Below are positions 43,001 through 52,121 of a DNA stretch of 64,000 bases, piece by piece; within the stretch, counting starts at the first letter, position 1, and each line of letters starts with the position of its first letter. Made by a program: the position numbers and the translations under genes. Location: NCBI GenBank assembly GCA_913056395.1, contig CAJXMG010000003.1:62001-126000 (forward strand), written 5' to 3'. Source of the DNA: an uncultured bacterium (GTDB lineage: Bacteria; Planctomycetota; UBA8108; UBA1146). The notes under the pieces are model-generated. The model was given only the letters and a program-made list of their open reading frames with translations, had not been told where the DNA came from and ran no database searches.

Positions 43001-44444
43001 TTCCCGAACCCATTCCCACTCCGGTGAAGCCCTATGCAGGGGGCAGCGACGACTGATTGGTCGCAGGGAGATGCTCGCCCAGTGTGCTTCCGGATTCGGG
43101 GCAGTGGCATTCAGTACGCTATTGGGTGACCAGTTCGGGTCACTGCTGGAAGCGGCTCCGATCGATGGTCAGGCACCGCCGGTGGCCAAGGCGCGATCGG
43201 TGATTTTCCTCTACATGGATGGTGGGCCGAGTCAGATCGATACCTTTGATCCCAACAAGCCCGCGCTGGCCCGTTACCATGGTCAACCGTTCCCGGAAAC
43301 GATGGAGCGGACCCAGTTCAACAGTATCGGCAATACGTTGAAATCACCGTGGGACTTCCAGCGACACGGGGAGTGTGGCCACGAGATCAGTGACCTGTTT
43401 CCCCACGTTGCGAAGCATGCGGATGACTTGTTGCTGGTGCGGTCGATGACGAGCAAGTTCAATGAGCACACCAACGCCAACTATTTTCTTCATACCGGAC
43501 TCGGACTATCGGGAAGACCGAGTATGGGTGCCTGGGTCAGTTACGGCCTGGGAAGTCTGAACCAGAATCTTCCCGGTTTTGTCGTTCTCAATGGGGGCCT
43601 GATTCCTCCGGGAGGTCTCGACTGCTTCTCCAACTCCTTTTTGCCGGCGAGCCATCAGGGTTCCATCGTTCTTCCGCGAGAAGAGGCTCTGGCCAACATT
43701 CGCATCCGCGAAGGGGAAGAGCGCCAGAAACGAAAACTGGAACTTCTCGCTCGCCTCGATCACCTTGGGCTTGAAGCCGCAGGAGAGACGGAAGCGATGG
43801 AAGGGGCGATTGCCCAGGGAGAGTTGGCCTATCGGATGCAAACCTCGGTTCCGGAATTCTCGGATCTCTCTGGAGAGCCGGAAGAGGTCCACGAGCTTTA
43901 CGGTCTCGATCATGAATATGAGCCGACGCGCACCTTTGCCCGCGAATGCCTGCTCGCTCGCCGACTGGTAGAGAGGGGGGTCCGTTTCATCGAGTTGACC
44001 TGTCCCTACGTCGGTACCGATCGCTGGGATCAGCACAGCAATCTCAAGGATGGTCATGAAAAGAATGCGCGTGCTGTGGATCAGCCCATAGGCGCACTGC
44101 TGACCGACCTCAAGCGTCGCGGACTACTGGAGGACACCCTGGTGGTCTGGGCCGGTGAGTTCGGTAGGACTCCTTTTGCCCAGGGGGACAACGGTCGCGA
44201 TCACAACCCTTATGGTTATTCGATCTGGCTGGCGGGAGCAGGGATCCGTGGGGGACACGTGCATGGAGCAACCGACGATTTTGGTTACCGTGCCGTCGAC
44301 AGACCGGTGGAGATTTATGATCTGCACGCGACGATGCTGCACCTGCTGGGGGTCGATCACACCCGACTGACCAAACTCTTCGGGGGCCGAGAGCAGCGAC
44401 TGACCGATGTTCACGGCCACGTCCAACAGGAGTGGCTCTCCTAA
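42990..44444 (+). CDS. DUF1501 domain protein, Tat-exported
   Basis: A 484-aa sulfatase-like fold protein. I place the start at TTG 42990, inside the end of the previous gene, because AAGGAG lies 7 nt upstream; an ATG at 42960 is the alternative. A twin-arginine signal is visible (IGRREMLAQCASGFGAVAFS). DUF1501 motifs: FLYMDGGPSQIDTFDPN, NEHTNANYFLHTG, WDQHSNLKDGH, VVWAGEFGRTPF and HNPYGYSIWLAGAG. Paired with the cytochrome-DUF1549-DUF1553 protein, as is general in Planctomycetota; the biochemical role remains unknown. Confidence 0.92.
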   Translation: MSADSRTHSHSGEALCRGQRRLIGRREMLAQCASGFGAVAFSTLLGDQFGSLLEAAPIDGQAPPVAKARSVIFLYMDGGPSQIDTFDPNKPALARYHGQPFPETMERTQFNSIGNTLKSPWDFQRHGECGHEISDLFPHVAKHADDLLLVRSMTSKFNEHTNANYFLHTGLGLSGRPSMGAWVSYGLGSLNQNLPGFVVLNGGLIPPGGLDCFSNSFLPASHQGSIVLPREEALANIRIREGEERQKRKLELLARLDHLGLEAAGETEAMEGAIAQGELAYRMQTSVPEFSDLSGEPEEVHELYGLDHEYEPTRTFARECLLARRLVERGVRFIELTCPYVGTDRWDQHSNLKDGHEKNARAVDQPIGALLTDLKRRGLLEDTLVVWAGEFGRTPFAQGDNGRDHNPYGYSIWLAGAGIRGGHVHGATDDFGYRAVDRPVEIYDLHATMLHLLGVDHTRLTKLFGGREQRLTDVHGHVQQEWLS

Positions 44445-44448
44445 ACCG

Positions 44449-45222
44449 TCAGGGCCGGTCTGCCGGTTCTTCTTCTTCGGCGAGAGTTTCCTTGGCGGCT
44501 CCGGCGACTGCCATCCCCATCCGTGCGGTTCCTTCGGTGGCCATCATGATTTCGCCGAGGTCCATCATCTCATTGCCATTGAGGAAGGTGCCGATCTCGT
44601 CGATGGTTTCACCGGCGACGGATTTGATGTCTCCCATCAAGGCCATCTCCTCTTCGGGAGCGAGGTCATCGTTGTAAAGTTGTGCCGTGAGTTCATCCAT
44701 GCGGGCCCAGCCCGATTCGAGAGTCGCTTCCAACTGCTGCTGGCGATTGCGATCGAGGTTCATCTTCTCGGAGATGCCCTGATACACCTGCGGCAAACCT
44801 TCACCGAAACGGGTGACAAACTTGTCAAAGTTGGTGCGGTTCCCCTCCCGCTTTGCCTGACGCTGGGCTTTTTTGACCAGATCGACCCCTTGCTTGTCGA
44901 GGGCTTTCTGGACCGCTTCATCGACCCTTGCGGCGATGGCGGTTTCACCGACAAGTGCTTCCTTGGCGACCCCTTTATCCCCTTTGCCTTTGGGTGAACC
45001 ACTTTGGGCAACAGGGTTCTCCAGTGCATCGAGACGTGCGCTGATGGTGATCAACTCCGAGCTCACCTGTTGGAGGGTTTCCTCCAGTTGGGAAAGATCG
45101 ACCTGCGATTGCTTTTGTAACACAGGCGCCGAATTCTGCTCGGCAGGCTTGCTGGAGAGAAACAGGGAAACACTGCTCAGAACCAGAGCGACGATCAACA
45201 GTGCCTTGGAAGCGGGGGGCAT
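44449..45222 (-). CDS. Hypothetical coiled-coil protein with N-terminal membrane anchor
   Basis: A 257-aa protein. One N-terminal membrane segment (ALLIVALVLSSVSLFL), then a predicted coiled coil (LSQLEETLQQVSSELITISA), a Lys/Gly linker and a helical acidic C-terminal half. No known family. It converges on the DUF1501 gene with only 4 bp between stops and lies downstream of the symporter on the same strand. Confidence 0.7.
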   Translation of the reverse strand: MPPASKALLIVALVLSSVSLFLSSKPAEQNSAPVLQKQSQVDLSQLEETLQQVSSELITISARLDALENPVAQSGSPKGKGDKGVAKEALVGETAIAARVDEAVQKALDKQGVDLVKKAQRQAKREGNRTNFDKFVTRFGEGLPQVYQGISEKMNLDRNRQQQLEATLESGWARMDELTAQLYNDDLAPEEEMALMGDIKSVAGETIDEIGTFLNGNEMMDLGEIMMATEGTARMGMAVAGAAKETLAEEEEPADRP

Positions 45223-45311
45223 TTCGAATCCTCTCTTTTGGTCTCAAATGTACTCCTTGAACCGATCATTGGCTAACCCCGGTTCAGGGGGCAGGTTGTC
45301 CTGAAATGAGG

Positions 45312-46814
45312 TCAATTCGCGTTTTTTCCCCCAGAATTTGGGCTGAGAGTGCTGACGAAAAGGGTGACCAACAGGCTGACCAGGAATCCCGGAACCAGAC
45401 TGTAGAGACGAAGTTCGGGGATCCACCCGGAGAGAACCTCATTGGCATTCAGGTTGTCCCAACAAAGAACAGTCACCAGTCCCGAAACCATGCCGGCGAT
45501 GACGCCGTTGCGGCTGGTCCGCGACCAGTGGAGGCAAAGCAACAGGGGCGGGCCAAAAGCGGAACCGAGTCCGGACCAGGCGAAGAGCACCTTCTTGAAG
45601 ATGCTCGATCCGGATTGGGTCGACAGGGCAAAGGCGAGAAGACCGACACTGAGGGTGACCCAGCGGCCCATTCTGACCAGCTTCTCGTCACTGGCTTCGC
45701 GGTTGATCTCCTGATGATAGACATCCTCGGTGAAGGCGGAGGAGGTGACCAGCAACTGTGAATCGGCGGTCGACATCATCGCCGCCAGGGCACCGCAGAT
45801 GACCAGACCGGCGAGCCAGCCGGGGAAGACCTCCTGTGCCAGAGTGGGCATCATCTTTTCCGTATCGGCAAAGGCCCCGGTCCCGAACCAGGCGATGGCG
45901 ACGATGCCCATCAAGATGGCCCCCCCGTAGGTCAAGCAGCCGAAGATGATGGCAATTCTTCGGGCTTGTGGCGTATCGCTGGCGGAGCTCATGCTCATGT
46001 AACGGACCGCAAGGTGGGGCTGGCCCATGTAGCCGAGACCGACCGCAAAGCCGCTGATGATCCCGGAGAAGAGAAGAATCGGCGATCGTCCTCCCGTAAT
46101 CGACAGGAGATTCGGGTCGATGGCCGAAACCTTGTCTGAGACGGCTCCCCAGCCCCCCAGTTGACTCATGGCAACGATGGGCAGGACGACGAGTGCGATG
46201 AGCATCAGCCAGCCCTGCAGGAAATCGGTCCATGCGACAGCGAGGAATCCCCCCATCAGGGTGTAGAAGACGATGACGGCGGCACCGATCAGGACACCGA
46301 TCTGCTGATTCCAGCCAAAGGTGCTCTCGAGGGCTTTACCGACCGCCACAAATTGGGCGGCGATGTAGAAGGTGAAGCAGAAGGCGATGATGCCCGTGGC
46401 CAGAAGCCGGAGGGTGGGATCACTTTTGCGTCCCGATTTTTCTCCAAGGTGTGCCTCGAAGAAGCGGGGCATCGTCAGCGCACCATACTTTTCCGATTGG
46501 GATCTCAGGGGGCGGGCGATGACATACCAGCTCAGGGACAGACCACTGATTCCACCCACCATCGTCCAGAATGCAGGCTCGAGCTTCAGACCTGATGGGT
46601 CGCCGAGGCCACTGGCGTAGGCGAGGCCGGTGAGGCCGAGGAGCAACCAGCCACTTTCTCCGGAGGCCCTCTCAGAAAAGGCGACGACCCAGGGGCCCAG
46701 ACGCCTTCCCGCGAGCAAAAAGTCGGGCAGGTTCTGGTGCGACCGGGAGCACAACAGGGCGATCACGATGAGGCCGACCAGGTAGATGATGAAGCCGAAA
46801 GCCAGCGGGGTCAT
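45312..46814 (-). CDS. Sodium/solute symporter (PutP-like)
   Basis: A 500-aa inner-membrane carrier of the SSS family, closest by eye to Na+/proline symporters. Start ATG 46814 has AAGGAG 6 nt upstream. About 13 hydrophobic helices; family motifs FLLAGRRLGPWVVAFSERAS, GGFLAVAWTDFLQGWLM, GQPHLAVRYMSM and ALAAMMSTADSQLLVTSSAF. Substrate (proline or another small solute) is inferred only from the family. Confidence 0.9.
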   Translation of the reverse strand: MTPLAFGFIIYLVGLIVIALLCSRSHQNLPDFLLAGRRLGPWVVAFSERASGESGWLLLGLTGLAYASGLGDPSGLKLEPAFWTMVGGISGLSLSWYVIARPLRSQSEKYGALTMPRFFEAHLGEKSGRKSDPTLRLLATGIIAFCFTFYIAAQFVAVGKALESTFGWNQQIGVLIGAAVIVFYTLMGGFLAVAWTDFLQGWLMLIALVVLPIVAMSQLGGWGAVSDKVSAIDPNLLSITGGRSPILLFSGIISGFAVGLGYMGQPHLAVRYMSMSSASDTPQARRIAIIFGCLTYGGAILMGIVAIAWFGTGAFADTEKMMPTLAQEVFPGWLAGLVICGALAAMMSTADSQLLVTSSAFTEDVYHQEINREASDEKLVRMGRWVTLSVGLLAFALSTQSGSSIFKKVLFAWSGLGSAFGPPLLLCLHWSRTSRNGVIAGMVSGLVTVLCWDNLNANEVLSGWIPELRLYSLVPGFLVSLLVTLFVSTLSPNSGGKNAN

Positions 46815-47070
46815 GGCGTACTCCTTGCTGAGGGAAATCCGCAAGGGTCCACATTCCCTGCAAAATCACCCTCGGGCAAGACCCACGGTTGGCCGATAAT
46901 TCCTTGCTCCCTCTTCAGTTGGCACCCTCACGAATCTTGCTTCAGGGGGTGCCACCCTGACACCCCTTCAGTTGATCGCCCTCTATCCGGATTTTGCTGA
47001 TTCAATCTTCCCGTGCATAATGATGACGTCGTTGATCCGCGCATACCCTTTATCGAATGAGAGCTCGAAA

Positions 47071-47436
47071 ATGACTTTGAGAATCTGGACAAGAGTCTGT
47101 TTTTTATACGGCTCACTGCTGTTGGCCTGCGGTTGCCAAAGCACCACGATTCACGATCCTGTGGTTTCAAATGAAAACACTCCGGTCCAGAAGTTGGAAG
47201 TGACGGTAGGAAGTCATCTCGAGTTGCGGCTTCCATCTCCTGCGATTGGGCGCTGGTGGACGGTCGCGAAGGGGGCGCGCCCGTGGCTAATTCCGAAAAC
47301 GGAAGCGGATACCGGGCGCATTCTCCTGCATGCCGTTCAGGTGGGATCGACGCGGGTCACTTGCATCCAGCGGGATCGCAACAACTTCGAATACCGCAAG
47401 GTGGTCGTCGACGTCGAGGTCAAACCGGTCTCGTGA
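47071..47436 (+). CDS. Small putative lipoprotein
   Basis: A 121-aa protein from the ATG at 47071. Signal with lipobox-like LLLACGC, then a beta-rich domain (VTVGSHLELRLPSPAIGRWW ... GSTRVTCIQRD). The layout recalls small Ig-like or chagasin-like inhibitor folds, but this is only a shape impression. Longer in-frame starts upstream (46972) lack signal-peptide character. It converges on the candidate selenoprotein gene. Confidence 0.55.
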   Translation: MTLRIWTRVCFLYGSLLLACGCQSTTIHDPVVSNENTPVQKLEVTVGSHLELRLPSPAIGRWWTVAKGARPWLIPKTEADTGRILLHAVQVGSTRVTCIQRDRNNFEYRKVVVDVEVKPVS

Positions 47437-47459
47437 GGTCTTCGGTCTGAGCTGTCTGC

Positions 47460-48707
47460 TCAGGAACCGGGGGGCAGAATCCAATCTGCGCCATAGACAT
47501 CGACGAAGGCCGGAGGCAGACGGTCCGCAGGTTGATCTCCGGAGAGTTCCATCCACCAGGCGACCCTGGCGGGGTTTGATTCGGTGACCCCGCGGCGACC
47601 ATTGAGTCCGCTGCCTCCCCACACCGTTCCGGTGAGAATGGCATCGAAACGATCAAATCCTTGCTTCGTGGGATTCCAGATTGCAGTACCGTGCATCGTT
47701 GCGTTCACCCCGCGGGTTCTGCTGGGGAAGTGTTTCCAATCGGTTTCACCCAACTTGTAGACCCCATCGCTTTTGGTGACAAAGTCACCGGTAATCAGCA
47801 GGTGAACCTGATCCTTCTCAACACGTTCGACTTCCACTCTGATCTGTGCTTTTTCGATATCCTGGTCAGAGAAAGGGCCTTCCTGGCCGGAGATATTGTC
47901 GACGACGTGGAAGCGTGCGAGACGCAATGCCAATGATTTCGGCAGTTCAGTGGACTCGCCCACTTCCAATTTTCGGGGCAACCATTCGGCCAGTTCTGAA
48001 TCGTGGAACCAGATGTGATCCCGGTTCCAGCGACCTCTCTTATTGGGGTCATCCATTCCTGCAGGAAAATCGCGGGAGGTACTCGTCAGGACCAGACCCT
48101 TGCTGGGGTAAAAAAGTTCCCAGCGGTGTTCCGGGAGGAAGAGTTCCGGCTCTGCTGCTTTTCTTTCTTCTTCAGGAAGGGTTCTCCATGCTTCGAGACC
48201 TTTATCCATCAACTGGAGAGCCTTGTCCGCCTGCAGGGTATTTTGTCGGGCGAGGAGTTTGCCTGAGGGACTGAAGATATAGAGTCCCTGCCAGGAGCCA
48301 CCGATGGGAGTGCGACGACCGGCCACCTGCTGGCGGAAGAATTGGCATTCCCGATCGGGGTGTCGCTGCAAGCGCCAGACCTCATCGGTAGCGGGTACGA
48401 AGTTGCGGGCTTTTTCGACCACCCGTGGGTCATTCCAGACGGACCGCCGGCCCGCCACACCGTTGCCTCACGTACAGCCGAGGGGATGTCCATTCATCAG
48501 CCACAGCAGCATCGGTTTGCCCTCGATGCCTGAGTTCTTCAATCCTTCGTGGAGGCTGGTGTGCCAGGGAATCGTCAACCAGCGATCCTCGACACCGGGG
48601 AGGATCAGTTTTTTCCACTCTTTATGGGTACGCCCCTCAAAGGTGGGCTCTTCCACCACAGCAGGGGAGAGGCAAAGTTGCATGATCAGCAGTGTCAGCA
48701 GGCTCAT
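47460..48707 (-). CDS. Candidate selenoprotein: exported thioredoxin-like protein with Cys-Thr-Sec motif (in-frame TGA at 48468-48470)
   Basis: Two same-frame readings join through one TGA into a 415-aa protein. The first part starts at ATG 48707 with GGAGG 5 nt upstream and a signal peptide (LLTLLIMQLCLS). It leads into a thioredoxin-like strand, KPMLLWLMNGHPLGCT; the next codon is TGA (position 80), then GNGVAGRRSVWNDPRV continues without break for 335 codons to the stop at 47460. C78-T79-U80 would sit where thioredoxins have their active-site Cys pair. An 8-bp hairpin begins at the right distance after the TGA (separate entry). I know no named family. The alternative is a nonsense mutation, but both halves look under normal coding constraint. 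Confidence 0.7.
48438..48467 (-). promoter_or_regulatory. SECIS-like hairpin after the in-frame TGA
   Basis: On the minus strand, GGCGGGCC (48456 to 48449) pairs with GGTCCGTC (48445 to 48438) over 8 bp, two of them G-U, closing a GGC loop. The loop begins 19 nt after the TGA and starts with G. Bacterial SECIS elements need a stem with a G-containing small loop roughly 16-37 nt after UGA (recalled from published descriptions). Confidence 0.6.
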
Positions 48708-48805
48708 CGTTCCTCCAGGCCTCCATCGTGCCAGCAGATCCGGTCTTTTGCCAGCGGGCTTCGGTTATGATTTGCGACGGATGTCAGCATTGGGAGGAGC
48801 CAGAA

Positions 48806-49168
48806 ATGCCTCAGTTTGTGGAATCACCGACGGTGATCGAATCTGTCGGGAATATGCCGAAGCGCATCGAGGAATACGTGGGTCGAGTGAATACCGGTGA
48901 CGAAGCGGCCAGCGTTGCCCGCATGGTTTCACCGGCAGGGTGGCAGGAGCCTGGGCAACGCCCCCGGTTCGATGAGATGACACTGGTTCTGCAAGGGGCT
49001 CTCAGAGTCGAATTTGAGGGTGGCGAACAGATGGTGCGTTCAGGTCAGGCGGTCATCGCCCGTGCCGGGGAGTGGGTTCGTTACAGTAGCCCAGAGGATG
49101 GAGGCGCAGAGTACGTGGCAGTTTGCCTGCCTGCCTTTTCCCCGGATACGGTCCAGCGTGATGAATAA
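48806..49168 (+). CDS. Small cupin-domain protein
   Basis: A 120-aa single cupin. Start ATG 48806 has GGGAGGAG 7 nt upstream. Cupin strands are visible (FDEMTLVLQGALRVEFEGG, VRSGQAVIARAGEWVRYSSP). Only part of the usual His/Glu metal set is evident, so metal binding is uncertain. No pathway link with neighbours. Followed by a bidirectional terminator. Confidence 0.85.
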   Translation: MPQFVESPTVIESVGNMPKRIEEYVGRVNTGDEAASVARMVSPAGWQEPGQRPRFDEMTLVLQGALRVEFEGGEQMVRSGQAVIARAGEWVRYSSPEDGGAEYVAVCLPAFSPDTVQRDE

Positions 49169-49198
49169 GTGATGCTGGCAAACTGAATACAGAAACAA

Positions 49199-49232
49199 AA
49201 AAGAGGCGAGGGGATTTCCCCTCGCCTCTTTT
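49199..49232. terminator. Bidirectional intrinsic terminator
   Basis: AAAAGAGGCGAGGGGA (49199-49214) and its exact complement (49217-49232) form a perfect stem of up to 16 bp, with A-runs on one side and T-runs on the other. It therefore serves both the cupin gene (plus) and the dockerin-tailed secreted protein (minus), which converge here. Confidence 0.95.
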
Positions 49233-49252
49233 CCACAGACTTCCCCAACAGG

Positions 49253-51829
49253 TCAGGGACAGTTGTAGTTTGCACAATCGAGGCCGTCCGGCTCTGTGGG
49301 GTCGAGTCCACAGTCGACAGATCCCGGAGCCGGCAAGGGCGCTCCACCACTGAAGAGCGTGGCCAACTTGAAGATGGCGTCAGCGATGTTGACTCCACCA
49401 TCATCGTTGGCATCACTGGCATCTGAACAGGAACTGGCGGGGCCTCCACTGAAGAGTGCAGCCAACAGATAAACAGCATCCGCGATGTTGAAGCCGCCGT
49501 CGCCGTTGGAGTCACCCCTGCGGAACTGAGGACCTGCAGGACCTCCGCCGCCACTCCCCATCGCCGCTACGTAGCTATCAATCAGGTCTTCCTGTGAACC
49601 GCCGAAGCCGCCAAATTCCCAACTCTGGCAAATGACCTTTCCGCCGGCATTGGTGTTGTAGTAAACACCCGTTCCATAGAGACCCGTTCCTTCTTCCCAG
49701 ATGGCACCCGCCTCTGGTCCCAACAGGTCGAGGTCTGTGGAAACCAGTTGATCGGTCCAGTCATTGTCTGCGGCATTGTCCTGGTTGTAGGCGACCGCAG
49801 CGAAATTGGTCAGATCGAGACCGAAGCCGCTGTCGAGTCCATTCATCGTCTGGAAGGAGTCATCTCCATCAAGGATGCCATCGGCGATGCCATCGATGGC
49901 AGCAAAGGCCGGATCGATGGGATCGAATCCCCACGCGTCTCCAGCTTCGACATAAATCCCGATTCCCAAAGCCTGAGCTTCAGAAATGGCCACAGCGGAG
50001 GCAGGAGTCATCGCCTGCCCGTTGGGGTAAGTTCCGCCGCAATACCAAAGTCTTTCCGTCGCTGAAATGGCGGGGTCGAGAAGACCACAACTTGCGACTT
50101 CAGGTTGCCCTTCAACGATGACAGGAGTTCGTCCCGTTGCCGTCAAGGCGTCTGCCAGAGCCTGGGCACTGTCGATGGATCCACCAGGAAGTTCGACTCT
50201 GAAGATCACATCTGTTGCAGAAAGGTCAGGGGCGGTCAGTGTCAATTCTGTTCCGGCAGTAGACAAACCACAGGCATTGCTGGTGCCGATGATTTGATAG
50301 GTCTGGGAACCGACGACGGGAGAGGTGTCAGTGAAGGTCGTCGTGCCTGCGGGTAGTCCGGAAGCGATGGAAACACCATCGCGAAGCACTTCGTACTCAT
50401 CGTAGGTTGGACCAAAACCGGTTCCATCCCAGGCCAGTTCAGAGAACCCGGTGGTGCAATCGTAGAATCCGGTGAGTCCGGTGATCTCGGCCATCCCAAT
50501 GTTGAGAGTACCGGGGCCACGGTCACCACCGAATCCGGAGATTCGCAGGTAGTAGGTGTTTCCAACAAATGCTGTCAGATTGAGAGCACTCTGAAAACCA
50601 CAGAAATCATCGTTGCATTCGATCAGAGTCATCGTGGAGCAATCTCCGGGGGTCACCCCACCATCGAAGATTTCAATGGCGGTGTCGTAACTGGATCCAC
50701 AGAGAGAGACGTTGAAAACTCCATCACAAGTGGGGGTAAAGGTGTACCACTGATCGACAGAGCCTCCATTGGCACAGCTGAAAGCGGGTGCCGCAGGATC
50801 GAGGAGCGCAAAGGTCGTGTCGAAAGCGGTGGTGACACCTAGATCAACTGGCAAGGCCGTATCACAGGTGTCGTTGTCGATGGCGCTGCAGTGGATGATG
50901 CTGCAGGAAGTGGACCACGAAGTGTTGACGCTGCAAACTCCCACGACTTCATATTCGTGGACGCCATCGTCGACACCCACATCCTGATAGGTCGTGGCAT
51001 CTCCGGGAAGCGATGCAATATCAACACCATCACGGCGAATGGTGATTCCCTGGGGATAGGGTCCCGTCTGGAAACTGCTCCAGTCGAGATTGACACTGTC
51101 AGTGGGGCAATCCGAAACGCAATTCAGTGAATCGAAGGGGCAGCAACTGCTGCAACCACCGACAACATCGACCAAGACGTCATCGTAGTAAAAAGTACCC
51201 GTTCCTCCATTGTAGAGATCGAGGCAGCGCATTTGAGCGGCTCCGCCAGTTTGCCAGGCGTTATCTCGCATGATTTGAATGCCGTTGTATCTGGCGCTGT
51301 AGACATTGTTGGTGATGTCGACCGTGACTTCGATCTCTACCCACTGGTCATAGACGATGGTGGTGGGTGTCGACAAACCGGTGACGGCGGCTGAGCCACC
51401 GAAGTCTTCCACCTGACCGGTGGCATCATTCATCTCGATCTGGACAGACCAGTTTTTCGGACCGTTGTGCTCATAGGTGTTGAGAAGAATGAAATAGTAG
51501 GTTCCAGCTTGACCCGAAGGGATGTAGACGTTCGATGTGAAACTGAACAAACCTTGATTCAGCCCATTAAAGAGGCGAACGATATCGTCACCGGGTCCCA
51601 ACTCCAGGGATCGATCTCCGCCGGCAGTAGAGTTGTAGGCCGCAGTGACGATGGAATCGACTCCGGGGACCTGATCCCAGGTATCCCAGCTTCCCTGCCC
51701 ACTGATGGTGGAGCCGATGGCATAACTTTCAAAATCGTCCTGATCCAACTGGGCGTGAAGGGGGCTGCTGCCCAATCCCAGAAGCAGGATTGCCAGCACG
51801 ATGATGGCGTGAATTCCATGATGATTCAT
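49253..51829 (-). CDS. Large secreted modular protein with dockerin-like tail
   Basis: An 858-aa exported protein. Signal peptide MNHHGIHAIIVLAILLLGLG. Then a jelly-roll-like domain (about 30-225), Cys-rich linker (GCSSCCPFDSLNC), fibronectin-III-like segments, a pre-peptidase-like beta domain (about 320-450, DTAIEIFDGGVTPGDC), a second FN3-like segment, and a module of about 220 residues (537-757) that is also found in the subtilase at 54247-58605. The end is two dockerin-like Ca-binding repeats (RGDSNGDGGFNIADAVYLL, DANDDGGVNIADAIFKL) and a CGLDPTEPDGLDC tail. No catalytic domain recognised; probably a surface adhesin or matrix protein. Confidence 0.85.
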   Translation of the reverse strand: MNHHGIHAIIVLAILLLGLGSSPLHAQLDQDDFESYAIGSTISGQGSWDTWDQVPGVDSIVTAAYNSTAGGDRSLELGPGDDIVRLFNGLNQGLFSFTSNVYIPSGQAGTYYFILLNTYEHNGPKNWSVQIEMNDATGQVEDFGGSAAVTGLSTPTTIVYDQWVEIEVTVDITNNVYSARYNGIQIMRDNAWQTGGAAQMRCLDLYNGGTGTFYYDDVLVDVVGGCSSCCPFDSLNCVSDCPTDSVNLDWSSFQTGPYPQGITIRRDGVDIASLPGDATTYQDVGVDDGVHEYEVVGVCSVNTSWSTSCSIIHCSAIDNDTCDTALPVDLGVTTAFDTTFALLDPAAPAFSCANGGSVDQWYTFTPTCDGVFNVSLCGSSYDTAIEIFDGGVTPGDCSTMTLIECNDDFCGFQSALNLTAFVGNTYYLRISGFGGDRGPGTLNIGMAEITGLTGFYDCTTGFSELAWDGTGFGPTYDEYEVLRDGVSIASGLPAGTTTFTDTSPVVGSQTYQIIGTSNACGLSTAGTELTLTAPDLSATDVIFRVELPGGSIDSAQALADALTATGRTPVIVEGQPEVASCGLLDPAISATERLWYCGGTYPNGQAMTPASAVAISEAQALGIGIYVEAGDAWGFDPIDPAFAAIDGIADGILDGDDSFQTMNGLDSGFGLDLTNFAAVAYNQDNAADNDWTDQLVSTDLDLLGPEAGAIWEEGTGLYGTGVYYNTNAGGKVICQSWEFGGFGGSQEDLIDSYVAAMGSGGGGPAGPQFRRGDSNGDGGFNIADAVYLLAALFSGGPASSCSDASDANDDGGVNIADAIFKLATLFSGGAPLPAPGSVDCGLDPTEPDGLDCANYNCP

Positions 51830-51866
51830 GGTCGCCTCCTTTCAGATTTTTGATTCAGAGCCACTG

Positions 51867-51925
51867 AATATCCACGAGAGCAGTCAGAGCACTGCGGGTG
51901 TCCTGTAGACACAATTGTGGATATT
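51867..51925. repeat. 9-bp inverted repeat with long spacer in a divergent promoter region
   Basis: AATATCCAC (51867-51875) and GTGGATATT (51917-51925) are exact inverted copies separated by 41 nt, about 40-95 bp upstream of the large secreted protein gene. The right copy borders an A+T-rich stretch (51920-51945) that is the likeliest promoter area. A loop-forming or two-site operator is possible. Confidence 0.35.
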
Positions 51926-52121
51926 TATATCTTTATTTTACACGCTCTTCCGTGGATCCCAAAGGGGGAGCCCCAGTGGCCATCGTTGTCTCAGGCATGA
52001 TTGGAGCACTTGAAGCACAAATTTTCTGGAATCCAACTGTGAAAAACCTTTATCTGTGCATGTGACGAATGGGAACCCCAACGGGTGATCAGCCGTCCAT
52101 CTGATTCAGGAGGAAAGACCC

